From: Methanoregula sp. UBA64
Lineage (GTDB): Archaea > Halobacteriota > Methanomicrobia > Methanomicrobiales > Methanospirillaceae
Length of the DNA stretch: 64,000 nt
NCBI RefSeq assembly: GCF_002502735.1
Contig: NZ_DAQC01000001.1
Span: 737,229 to 801,228, forward strand
Direction of reading: 5' to 3'
The notes beneath the pieces are model-generated. The model saw nothing but the letters and a program-made list of their open reading frames with translations. It was not told where the DNA came from and did no database searches. Both the position numbers and the translations under genes were made by a program. Below, in pieces: positions 24,350 to 32,610 of this stretch. Every line of letters begins with the position of its first letter. Position 1 is the first letter of the stretch.

Positions 24350-26758
24350 ATGGCAGAAACGGGTTTTTTTGAAGTAACGGTAAAGGAAGCGGCGCATAAC
24401 GACGCAAGCCGGGGGATCGCCCGCTTAAGCGTGGACGTAATGAAGAAGCTCGGCCTTGTCTCGGGCGACGTGATCGAGATCGTGGGGAAGCGGAGCGCGG
24501 CAGCGATCGTCTGGCCCGGGTTTGCGGAGGATATCGGGTTTGCGATCCTGCGGATTGACGGGAGTGTCCGGGCAAACGCGAGCGCCGGGATCGACGAGAA
24601 GGTGAAGATCCGCAAGTCCGAGGCGGGCTATGCCACCAAAGTCGTGATCCAGCCGGTACAGGAGACGCGGCTCGTGGGCGGGGAACAATACCTCTCGCGG
24701 GTGCTGCGGGGCCGCTCGGTTGTCGAAGGGCAGTCCCTCCGGGTCGATATTCTCGGGAACTCGGTCACGTTCGTGATCGTCCGGGTCGCGCCCCGGGCGA
24801 TTGCGATAGTCTCTGACGATACCGAGATCGAGCTCAAGAACGAGCCCTTCAAGCCGGAGGAGGGAAAGCGGCAGATCACGAACATCCAGTACGAGGATAT
24901 CGGCGGGCTCGAACGCGAGCTCCAGCTCGTGCGGGAGATGATCGAGCTCCCTCTTCGCCACCCGGAGATCTTCGAGAAGGTCGGGATCAAACCCCCCAAG
25001 GGCGTGCTCTTCTACGGCCCGCCGGGGACAGGAAAGACGCTCATAGCAAAAGCGGTTGCAAACGAGGTGGACGCCCACTTCCTCACGCTCTCGGGCCCCG
25101 AGATCATGAGCAAGTTCTACGGGGACAGCGAGAAGGCCCTGCGGGACAAGTTCCACGACGCAGAGGAGAACGCGCCCTCGATTGTCTTCATCGACGAGAT
25201 CGATGCCATCGCCCCGAAGCGCGAGGATGTGCAGGGAGAAGTTGAACGCCGCATCGTTGCCCAGCTGCTCGCCCTCATGGACGGTCTTGCAGGGCGCGGG
25301 CAGGTCATCGTGATTGCGGCCACCAACCTCCCGAACTCCATCGACCCGGCGCTCCGGCGCGGCGGGCGCTTTGACCGGGAGATCGAGATCGGGATCCCGG
25401 ACAAGAAGGGCAGGTACGAGATCTTCCAGGTCCACACCCGGGGCGTGCCGCTCGCAAAGGACGTTGATCTCGAATCGCTCGCGGAGACCACGTTCGGGTT
25501 TGTGGGGGCGGATATCGCCCTTCTCGTAAAAGAAGCGGCGATGAACGCGATCCGGAAGATCATCCCCTTAATCGATATCGACAAGGAGATCCCCAACGAA
25601 GTGATCGACCAGCTCCGGCTCACGAAGGCCGACTTCGATGCGGCACGAAAGGTTGTCCAGCCGAGCGCGCTCCGCGAGGTCCTTATCGAGATCCCCGATG
25701 TTGCCTGGGAAGATATCGGCGGGCTCGACGATGTCAAGGACACGCTCGTAAAGACCGTCGAGGGCCGGCTTCGGTTCCCGGGCATCTTCGAGAAGCTCCA
25801 GTACAAACCCCCGAAGGGGATCCTGCTCTTTGGACCGCCGGGCACGGGAAAGACGCTTCTCGTGAAAGGCATCGCGAGCAAGCGCCAGCTCAACTTCATC
25901 TCGGTAAAAGGCCCCGAGATGCTTTCCAAAGGTGTCGGGGATTCCGAGAAGCACGTGCGGGAAGCCTTCCGCAAGGCCCGGCAGTCCGCACCGTGCATCA
26001 TCTTCTTCGACGAGATCGATGCGCTCTTCCCGAAACGCGGGGCGGTGGCGGACAACACGCACGTGACCGAGAGCGTGCTCTCGCAGTTTTTAACTGAGCT
26101 TGACGGCGTGGAGGAGCTTAAAGAAGTCTTTGTGATCGGCGCCACGAACCGCCCCGACCTCCTGGACCCGGCCCTGCTCCGGCCCGGCCGGCTCGAAAAG
26201 CACCTCTACATCCCGCCACCGGACGAGGCGGGGAGAAAAGCGATCCTCGCTACGTACCTGAAAGGCATCGAAGACCTCCTTGCCCCGGAGGTGAAGATCG
26301 ACGACCTTGCCGCCCGGACCCGGTTCTTTGTCGGGGCCGATCTCGAAGCGCTCGTGCGGGAGACCAAGGCCGCCGTGATCGACGAACTCACCCGGGAGAG
26401 CGACGGGGCGGACAAAAAGAAAGCCGACATTTCCGTCACCATCACAAAGGAACACTTCGATCGTGCGCTCGAACAGGTCAAGGGGACACTCGACGGTGCA
26501 GATTTCGAGAAGTACGAGCAGAAGTCCTGGGACCTCCTGTACGCCAAGGGACGGCGCGACCTGTTATACCAGGCGGTCGGCCTCATCAACCAGGTCGAAT
26601 ACCTGAAAGGCAAGCGCCTGGTAACGGACCGGATTGTCCGGCTCGCGGACGAGCTCCGCGATCTTGTCTACTGGCAGCGGAAGTCTTTTGACGATGTCCA
26701 GAAGCGCACCGCAGATCTCAGGAAAGCGCTTGAAAAAGCTGCGGACGCGGGCAAATAA
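24350..26758 (+). CDS. CDC48/VCP-type AAA+ ATPase
   Basis: An 802-residue hexameric unfoldase that extracts and remodels proteins, often ahead of the proteasome. The N-terminal double-psi barrel and CDC48 N domains (residues about 5-175) are followed by two AAA modules with Walker A GPPGTGKT at 223-230 and about 495-502, Walker B IVFIDEID and IIFFDEID, and the arginine-finger region RRGGRFDRE. The C-terminal extension of about 100 residues (IEDLL... to end) is longer than in typical archaeal VAT. The gene is a single unit, divergent from thiC, and the T-rich stretch after the stop acts as a terminator. It is cytosolic. Confidence 0.96.
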   Translation: MAETGFFEVTVKEAAHNDASRGIARLSVDVMKKLGLVSGDVIEIVGKRSAAAIVWPGFAEDIGFAILRIDGSVRANASAGIDEKVKIRKSEAGYATKVVIQPVQETRLVGGEQYLSRVLRGRSVVEGQSLRVDILGNSVTFVIVRVAPRAIAIVSDDTEIELKNEPFKPEEGKRQITNIQYEDIGGLERELQLVREMIELPLRHPEIFEKVGIKPPKGVLFYGPPGTGKTLIAKAVANEVDAHFLTLSGPEIMSKFYGDSEKALRDKFHDAEENAPSIVFIDEIDAIAPKREDVQGEVERRIVAQLLALMDGLAGRGQVIVIAATNLPNSIDPALRRGGRFDREIEIGIPDKKGRYEIFQVHTRGVPLAKDVDLESLAETTFGFVGADIALLVKEAAMNAIRKIIPLIDIDKEIPNEVIDQLRLTKADFDAARKVVQPSALREVLIEIPDVAWEDIGGLDDVKDTLVKTVEGRLRFPGIFEKLQYKPPKGILLFGPPGTGKTLLVKGIASKRQLNFISVKGPEMLSKGVGDSEKHVREAFRKARQSAPCIIFFDEIDALFPKRGAVADNTHVTESVLSQFLTELDGVEELKEVFVIGATNRPDLLDPALLRPGRLEKHLYIPPPDEAGRKAILATYLKGIEDLLAPEVKIDDLAARTRFFVGADLEALVRETKAAVIDELTRESDGADKKKADISVTITKEHFDRALEQVKGTLDGADFEKYEQKSWDLLYAKGRRDLLYQAVGLINQVEYLKGKRLVTDRIVRLADELRDLVYWQRKSFDDVQKRTADLRKALEKAADAGK

Positions 26759-26816
26759 CTCTTTTTATTTTTATCCCCGGGTTCGGCGATGGCAGATTAC
26801 TGCCTGCATCTCCCAT

Positions 26817-27761
26817 TCAGCTGCTGTTGAACAGGTACCCGGCCGATGGCCCGGCCATACCCGCCTCATCGTGCCCGACCCCCGGGACAACATGGTATTC
26901 CCAGCCAAGCGGGATGGAATCCTGTGCGGCCGCTGCCTGTGCCGAGGCATAGTAGGTCTTTGCCCGGGCAAACCGCGTGCTCCCCTCTGCCTCCGCGAGC
27001 GGGAATGTGGCAAGGCCGCTGTCGTTCGGGTTCGTGTCGAGCTCCCCGGACAGGATGATGAGTTTACGGGAGAGCACTTTCGGGAGATCGCTCTGGTACA
27101 AGGGGGAACTGTCAAGGCCGAACGGGTACGGGATCGAATAGTCGGGGAGCACGTACACGCCGGCATTTGCGGCGACCGCCCGGCGGTAGCGTGCGTCCGG
27201 CAGGAAGGTGACGAGCCGGTGGACGAACTGTGCGCCGGCGCTGTGCCCGTCGAGGAGGTAGGTGGCCTGCGTTGCGCCGGTCGTGGTGCGGACATAATCG
27301 AAGAGGTGCTCGATTGCCATAAACGTCCAGTTCTGTTTTGGCTGCCAGTTCGTGGCGTCATAGGTGTTCCCGAGCGGGTACCAGAGGTCGCCGGGATAGG
27401 CAGTATCGGAGAACTCGGGGACGAGGAGCAGGCAGGAATACTGTTCGGCATACGGGACCCAGGTCTCGCGGGGCGAGAGCCCGGCCCGGCCTGCGCCGGG
27501 CATCACGATCAGGATCGGCCCCGACTGGTTCCACGCCGCCGGGCGATAGGTGTAGACCGTGATCGGGCGGTCTGCATTCCCGAGCGTATCGTTGAAGACG
27601 AACTGCCCCCGGCCGATGGGGATAACGGACTGCCCTGTGGTGTACTGGGGCGTGTACTGCTGAGTAGCCGCAGCCTTCGGGGATGACGGTGCCGTGCACC
27701 CGCACGCAGAAACTGCAAGGAAAAGCATGAGCGCAGCAAGGCAGAGGCACCCGGCTTTCAT
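26817..27761 (-). CDS. Secreted alpha/beta-hydrolase lipoprotein
   Basis: A 314-residue protein with a lipobox-like signal (LFLAVSACGC, Cys at about residue 22-24) and an alpha/beta-hydrolase body. The nucleophile elbow DGHSAGAQF gives the serine at about residue 170; the oxyanion region ILIVMPGAGR and C-terminal VPGVGHDEAGM (His) complete a triad. It resembles poly-hydroxybutyrate depolymerase-like or PHB/feruloyl esterases of archaea. The ATG at 27761 follows an in-frame ATG at 27773; the later one leaves a typical short basic n-region. It is anchored outside the membrane and may hydrolyse an unknown ester. Confidence 0.78.
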   Translation of the reverse strand: MKAGCLCLAALMLFLAVSACGCTAPSSPKAAATQQYTPQYTTGQSVIPIGRGQFVFNDTLGNADRPITVYTYRPAAWNQSGPILIVMPGAGRAGLSPRETWVPYAEQYSCLLLVPEFSDTAYPGDLWYPLGNTYDATNWQPKQNWTFMAIEHLFDYVRTTTGATQATYLLDGHSAGAQFVHRLVTFLPDARYRRAVAANAGVYVLPDYSIPYPFGLDSSPLYQSDLPKVLSRKLIILSGELDTNPNDSGLATFPLAEAEGSTRFARAKTYYASAQAAAAQDSIPLGWEYHVVPGVGHDEAGMAGPSAGYLFNSS

Positions 27762-27863
27762 ATATCCATACAAGGGTCCGGCCTACAAATAGCCCGCGGT
27801 GCGATCCAGATTCGGGTGAAGTTTTGAGCCGTGGGGGGGAGGGGGTGACCCCCACCCCCCTCC

Positions 27864-28106
27864 CCATTACAAAAAAAATCCGGAAACCGATTGTCAGATG
27901 TCCATTTGATTATCAGATGTACACTTGATTATCAATTGATCATCTGACAAAAAACCGGCAGCCCACGCCGGACGGTCCGGGCAAGGGGGGGTGGGGGCCC
28001 CCTTTTTTAAAAAAGAGCGGGGCGGTATTTTTTTCGCGGGATGTGATGAGACCCATGGGGGGGTCCGACAATTTTTTGTGCGTGGGTGTCGGGGGGAGGG
28101 GGGTGG
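27864..28106. repeat. Tandem repeat copy A (stem GTCAGATG...CATCTGAC)
   Basis: The first of two units about 242 bases apart. It contains a 56-base segment (27893-27948) bounded by GTCAGATG and CATCTGAC, then a conserved block from GCCCACGCCGGACGGTCC (27961) through G runs, a poly-T/A, and GAGCGGGGCGG. Inner CAGATG copies match the outer arm. Confidence 0.75.
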
Positions 28107-28348
28107 CCATTAAAAAAAAGTCCGGGAAGCGGTTGTCACATGTACATGCGTTTATCACATGCTTATGTGATTATCACATTGCTATGTGACAAAAATCAAA
28201 GAGCCCACGCCGGACGGTCCGGGCAAGGGGGGTGGGGGTCCCCTTTTAAAAAAAAGAGCGGGGCGGCAATTTTTTCGCGGAATGGGAGGGGACCCCTGGG
28301 GGGGTGGCGTGATTGTGAAGGGGGGATCCCCCTTTTGTGTGCGTGAAG
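28107..28348. repeat. Tandem repeat copy B (stem GTCACAT...ATGTGAC)
   Basis: The second unit. Its 56-base segment (28135-28190) aligns without gaps to copy A but uses GTCACAT and ATGTGAC arms: the G to C change in the left arm is matched by the C to G change in the right arm, and the internal hexamer has changed in the same way. The conserved block starts again with GCCCACGCCGGACGGTCC at 28203. Confidence 0.75.
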
Positions 28349-28730
28349 GTGGGGGTACCCACTCACTAATCTTATCTGAGGGTGGTCGCATTGAGATCTA
28401 AAAAGCCGGGATTCAGGAAACTGGAGTGAGGTCTCCCCGCCTCAGGGCCCCTCACGGGGCACGGCGGGGCAATTACCTGTACGCCCTTTTCCGGCAATTA
28501 CCTGCCGCGGAGGTTTCTTGTCAGGAGCGGATTGTGAAATCGTAAGGCTCTGCCAAGGATGTAAATTTATCACAACGTTGTCCGGTCTCATGAAGCACCT
28601 GACGGGAAAAACATGGCAGATGCGCGTGGAATCGTGATTTATGGGGAAGATAAGTGGATGACGCTGATTCAGAATGCTGCGCAAGCAAAATAGACAATTT
28701 TATTAAATTAATGAAATCTATTCTCTCTTG

Positions 28731-28976
28731 ATGGCAAGTATATTGGGACTTGTTTGTACTGTAATTAGCGTAATATTATCCGTCTTAAGTGCAATTTTTT
28801 TCGCGCCCAATCTATTACGAACAAAGCAAGAAATTACAGAAATCTGTTCTTCACACCCCGGACCAAATCCGGAATTGTGGAGAGCGTTTTTAAAAGATAA
28901 AGGAAATGCACAAATTGGTATGTGCCTACTTTCTGTTGGAGTCGGGTTTCAATTTTTATCAATTTACTTTACATAA
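28731..28976 (+). CDS. Small membrane protein in an AT-rich patch
   Basis: An 81-residue protein with two hydrophobic segments (about residues 3-27, ILGLVCTVISVILSVLSAIFF, and 60-80) and a loop with CSSHPGPNPELW. The ATG at 28731 follows a TTG that is also in frame. The codon use is AT-rich compared with the surrounding genome, as in 19205-19417, hinting at foreign origin. A TATA-rich run precedes it. No family is recognised and no neighbour explains its role. Confidence 0.5.
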   Translation: MASILGLVCTVISVILSVLSAIFFAPNLLRTKQEITEICSSHPGPNPELWRAFLKDKGNAQIGMCLLSVGVGFQFLSIYFT

Positions 28977-29051
28977 TATTGTTTGACTCCTCTCACGCTG
29001 GTTAACACCTGATTTCACCCCACGCCAAGTAATAGCCACCCCGACCCAACC

Positions 29052-29091
29052 TTTTATATATTCAACCATACTAACCTAGGGTTAATCCTAG
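29052..29091 (+). promoter_or_regulatory. Heat-shock operon promoter: TATA box and overlapping dyads
   Basis: TTTTATATA at 29052-29060 is the TATA box. About 25 bases downstream, exactly where transcription should begin, are two nested inverted repeats: TAACCTAGGGTTA (29072-29084) and CTAGGGTTAATCCTAG (29076-29091). A repressor bound here would block initiation, as heat-shock repressors do in other archaea. No candidate repressor gene lies next to it. Confidence 0.65.
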
Positions 29092-29101
29092 AAAAGGAGG
29101 C

Positions 29102-29350
29102 ATGACGATTACCACAGATTTCACGACAGTAAACCTGGCAGGACAGGAAGCGATAAACGAAGCCGGGACCGGGAGGAACAGGGCGATCCTTCACTGGCAG
29201 GTGATCGACCGGCTCAGCCGGTTAGGCGGGGACGCCGACGGGCTTGACGGCCTTGATACGACCTGCGGGATCGAATCCCCGGGTCACATCTCTGTCCCTG
29301 CATCTGCCCCTGATCCCGTCGATGCGGATACCCTTGCCCAGTATGTATAA
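29102..29350 (+). CDS. Small ORF ahead of clpB, unknown
   Basis: An 82-residue frame (begins MTITTDFTTVNLAGQEAINEAG) directly after the promoter, with AGGAGG only one base before the ATG, which is too close for efficient initiation. Parts look protein-like (RNRAILHWQVIDRLSRLGG), while the second half is Pro/Asp-rich. It ends by overlapping a 45-residue frame that leads into clpB. It may be a leader peptide, a small heat-shock-associated protein, or the front half of a frameshifted gene. Unrecognised. Confidence 0.4.
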   Translation: MTITTDFTTVNLAGQEAINEAGTGRNRAILHWQVIDRLSRLGGDADGLDGLDTTCGIESPGHISVPASAPDPVDADTLAQYV

Positions 29351-29480
29351 CAGGCACGGGATCGCTCCCGGTGGTTACCGGGCCGGGTTCCTCATTGCCA
29401 AACTATTTGACAGGAAGGGACGCTATTACGAATTACCGGTAGCGGATAATGAACAACCAGAAAAACCACCAGCATCATGA
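29343..29480 (+). CDS. Second small ORF, coupled to clpB start
   Basis: A 45-residue frame (MYNRHGIAPGGYRAGFLIAK..., ending EKPPAS) whose ATG overlaps the stop of the previous frame and whose TGA overlaps the clpB ATG (ATGA). clpB has no good ribosome binding site of its own, so translation through this frame would explain how clpB is started. The sequence GYRAGFLIAKLFDRKGRYYELP looks coding. It might be the C-terminal half of the upstream frame after a frameshift. Confidence 0.4.
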   Translation: MYNRHGIAPGGYRAGFLIAKLFDRKGRYYELPVADNEQPEKPPAS

Positions 29481-32068
29481 ACTTCAACAATTTCACCATC
29501 AAATCGCAGGAAGCAGTCTCGAAGGCAATCGAACTAGCAACGGCAAAAAAGAACCCGTCCATCGAGACATCGCACCTCCTTAAAGGGATGCTCCTGGTTG
29601 ACGAGAATGTCATCCCGTATCTCTTAAAAAAACTGAATGTGAACGTCGACGGGGTTACCGCTGCCCTCGACCGGATCATCGATACATATCCCGAGGTAAC
29701 CGGCGGGGACCAGAACCTCTCAAACGATGCCTCAAAGGCCCTGCAGAAAGCCGTCGCACTTTCAAAGGAGTCCGGGGATGAGTTCGTCTCGCTCGAACAG
29801 ATCCTCCTTGGGATCCTCTCGGTCAGCGACAGCACATCCCGGCTGCTTAAGGAGAACGGGGTATCGGAAAAAGAGTTAAAGACCGCCATCAGCCAGTTGC
29901 GGAAAGGTGAGACCGTGAACAGCCAGAATGCCGAAGATACCTATAATGCCCTGGAAAAATACGCCCGGAACCTCAACGATCTTGCCCGCAAGGGAAAACT
30001 CGATCCGGTCATCGGGCGTGACGAAGAGATCCGCAGGGTGCTGCAGATCCTTTCACGGAGAACGAAGAACAACCCGATCCTCATCGGGGAGCCCGGTGTG
30101 GGTAAAACCGCCATAGCCGAAGGTCTTGCCCACCGGATCATCGACGGCGATGTCCCGGATAACCTGAAGACGAAGCAGATCTTCTCCCTCGATATGGGTG
30201 CCCTGATCGCCGGGGCCAAGTTCAAGGGAGAGTTCGAGGAACGGCTAAAAAGTGTCATCAAGGAAGTGACCTCGTCCGACGGTGAGATCATTCTCTTCAT
30301 CGACGAGATCCACACCCTGGTCGGGGCCGGCGGGGGCGAGGGTGCCATGGACGCGGCAAACATCCTCAAGCCCGCGCTCTCACGGGGAGAACTCCACGTC
30401 ATCGGCGCAACGACCTTAAAGGAATACCAGAAGTATTTCGAGAAGGACAAGGCGCTCGAACGGCGGTTCCAGCCGGTGATGGTCAACGAGCCGGATGCAG
30501 ACGATGCCATCTCCATCCTCCGGGGCATCAAGGAGAAGTACGAAACCCATCACCATGTGAGGATCAAGGACGAAGCGATCATTGCTGCGGTCGAACTCTC
30601 GCAGCGCTATATCTCCGACCGGTTCCTCCCCGACAAGGCCATCGATTTAATCGACGAGGCCGCCTCGAAACTCCGGCTCGAGATCAACTCGAAACCGGAA
30701 GAACTCGAAAAGATCGAGCGAAAAATCCACCAGCTGGAGATTGAACGGGAAGCCATCAAGCGCGAGAAGGACCAGGGAAAGCTCAAGATTCTCAATGAAG
30801 AGATCGCGAACCTGACCGAGGAGAGAAACCGGCTGCATGCAAAGTGGCGGTCGGAAAAAGAGCTCGTCGAGCAGATCCAGGCAAAGAAGACCGAGATCGA
30901 GAACTTAAAGTTCGAGGCCGAACGTGCCGAACGGAACGGCGACCTCGGGAAAGTTGCCGAGATCCGGTATGGCCGCATCCCGGATAACGAGAAAAGCATG
31001 GTGGAGCTCAAGGAAAAACTCACCGTGCTCCAGAAGGATTCCGCGCTCGTGAACGAAGAGGTGGACGCCGAAGAGATAGCAGAAGTTGTCTCGCGCTGGA
31101 CCGGGATCCCCGTATCGAGGATGCTCCAGAGCGAACGGGAGAAACTCTTGAGCCTCGAAGCCGAACTCCACAAGCGCGTGGTCGGCCAGGACGAGGCAAT
31201 AGAAGCGGTCTCCAATGCTATCCGCCGGAGCCGGGCCGGGCTGCAGGACACCAAACGTCCGATCGGCTCGTTTATCTTCCTCGGGACAACCGGGGTAGGA
31301 AAGACAGAGCTTGCAAAGGCCCTGGCTGAATTCCTGTTCAACAACGAGAACAGCATGGTCCGGATCGATATGTCGGAGTACCAGGAACGCCACACCGTAT
31401 CACGGCTGATCGGCGCACCGCCGGGTTACGTGGGCTACGAAGAGAGCGGGCAGCTGACCGAAGCGGTCCGGAGAAAGCCCTATTCCGTGGTCCTGCTGGA
31501 CGAGATAGAAAAGGCCCACCCGGATGTCTTCAACATCCTCTTACAGGTCCTTGACGACGGCCGCCTGACCGACAACAAGGGCCGCACGGTGGACTTCAAG
31601 AACACCATCATTATCATGACCTCGAACATCGGGTCGCATCTCATCCAGGAGAACATGGAGCATGCCACCGAGAAGGACCGGGACGAGCTCTTCGAGCGCA
31701 CGCGGGAACAGGTCTTTGACCTGCTCAAGAAGACCATCCGTCCCGAATTCCTCAACCGGATCGACGAGATCATCATGTTTAAACCGCTCACGGAGGACGA
31801 GATCCGGGTCGTGGTCGAGATCCAGCTGGGCGGTGTGCAGAAGATGCTTGAAAAGAGCGGCATCCGGCTTACGGCAACAAAGAAAGCCATCCGGTTCATC
31901 GCCACCCTGGGCTTTGACCCGCAGTTTGGCGCACGGCCGATCAAGCGCGTGATCCAGAAGAACCTGCTCAACGAGTTGTCGAAGATGATCCTTGAAGGAA
32001 AAGTCCAGAAGGACAAGGAGATCGTGGTCGATGAGAAAGGAGGAAAACTGGTGTTTGGGAATGCCTGA
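29477..32068 (+). CDS. clpB: ATP-dependent disaggregase ClpB
   Basis: An 863-residue Hsp100 chaperone that, with DnaK, pulls proteins out of aggregates. The N domain (residues 1-145, MNFNNFTIKSQEAVSKA) precedes AAA-1 with Walker A GEPGVGKT (about 200-207) and AAA-2 with GTTGVGKT (about 602-609). The long coiled-coil M domain (about 400-525, EEIANLTEERNRLHAKW) that distinguishes ClpB from ClpA/C is present. The ATG overlaps the stop of a small frame, implying coupled translation. It is a bacterial-type chaperone; its presence in an archaeon together with grpE-dnaK-dnaJ suggests ancient transfer of the whole set. Confidence 0.97.
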   Translation: MNFNNFTIKSQEAVSKAIELATAKKNPSIETSHLLKGMLLVDENVIPYLLKKLNVNVDGVTAALDRIIDTYPEVTGGDQNLSNDASKALQKAVALSKESGDEFVSLEQILLGILSVSDSTSRLLKENGVSEKELKTAISQLRKGETVNSQNAEDTYNALEKYARNLNDLARKGKLDPVIGRDEEIRRVLQILSRRTKNNPILIGEPGVGKTAIAEGLAHRIIDGDVPDNLKTKQIFSLDMGALIAGAKFKGEFEERLKSVIKEVTSSDGEIILFIDEIHTLVGAGGGEGAMDAANILKPALSRGELHVIGATTLKEYQKYFEKDKALERRFQPVMVNEPDADDAISILRGIKEKYETHHHVRIKDEAIIAAVELSQRYISDRFLPDKAIDLIDEAASKLRLEINSKPEELEKIERKIHQLEIEREAIKREKDQGKLKILNEEIANLTEERNRLHAKWRSEKELVEQIQAKKTEIENLKFEAERAERNGDLGKVAEIRYGRIPDNEKSMVELKEKLTVLQKDSALVNEEVDAEEIAEVVSRWTGIPVSRMLQSEREKLLSLEAELHKRVVGQDEAIEAVSNAIRRSRAGLQDTKRPIGSFIFLGTTGVGKTELAKALAEFLFNNENSMVRIDMSEYQERHTVSRLIGAPPGYVGYEESGQLTEAVRRKPYSVVLLDEIEKAHPDVFNILLQVLDDGRLTDNKGRTVDFKNTIIIMTSNIGSHLIQENMEHATEKDRDELFERTREQVFDLLKKTIRPEFLNRIDEIIMFKPLTEDEIRVVVEIQLGGVQKMLEKSGIRLTATKKAIRFIATLGFDPQFGARPIKRVIQKNLLNELSKMILEGKVQKDKEIVVDEKGGKLVFGNA

Positions 32069-32118
32069 TCCCGAACCTCCGGTCTGATTTACAGGTATCA
32101 GGATGAGGGGAGACGACC

Positions 32119-32610
32119 ATGGATGATACCGAAGAGTTGAAAAAAGCACTCGCAGAACAGACCCGGCTCGCGGAGGAACGTCTCAATCAGCTGAGATATC
32201 TCCAGGCGGACTTCGACAATTTCCGCAAATGGAGTGCAAAGGAAAAGGAGACGATCACCTCCCTTGCAAACGAGAGACTGATTAACGATCTCCTCGTCGT
32301 CCTGGACGATTTCGAGCTGGCCCTTCCCTCACTCGCGCAGGAGAAGAACCGGGAAGGGATGGAAATGATCCATAAAAAACTGACAAAAATCCTGTCAGAC
32401 TATGGATTGCAGCCGATCGACTGCGTGGGGAAAAAATTCGATCCCCGGTATCACGAAGTGTTGTGTACGGAGAAATGCGCAAAAGAGCCTAATACCATCC
32501 TCGAAGATTTCGGGAAAGGCTACCAGCTGAAATCCAAAGTCATCAGGCCCTCGAAAGTAAAGATCGCAGAACAGGTAACAGAGAACGTTGGTGAGAACAA
32601 TGACAAATGA
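32119..32610 (+). CDS. grpE: Nucleotide exchange factor GrpE
   Basis: A 163-residue partner of DnaK that promotes ADP release. A charged N-terminal coiled coil (residues about 3-60, LNQLRYLQADFDNFRKW) is followed by the family core LINDLLVVLDDFELAL and the beta-wing domain ending in SKVIRPSKVKIA. The length fits archaeal and bacterial GrpE. The ATG has a GGGGAG ribosome binding site. Its end overlaps the dnaK start by 11 bases. Confidence 0.95.
   Translation: MDDTEELKKALAEQTRLAEERLNQLRYLQADFDNFRKWSAKEKETITSLANERLINDLLVVLDDFELALPSLAQEKNREGMEMIHKKLTKILSDYGLQPIDCVGKKFDPRYHEVLCTEKCAKEPNTILEDFGKGYQLKSKVIRPSKVKIAEQVTENVGENNDK

Larger units (their letters stand above)
27762..28730. other. Noncoding island with tandem structured repeat and G runs
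   Basis: No credible gene in about 970 bases. It holds a two-copy tandem repeat (27864-28348), many long runs of G or C, and after 28440 a 12-base direct repeat (GGCAATTACCTG at 28468-28479 and 28493-28504). Open frames here have poor protein-like composition. Confidence 0.6.

Noticed and set aside
27831..28110. G-quadruplex as a firm call
   Set aside because: Several long G runs exist, but I could not find four separate runs with short loops on one strand that would make a clear canonical quadruplex; only a possibility is noted.
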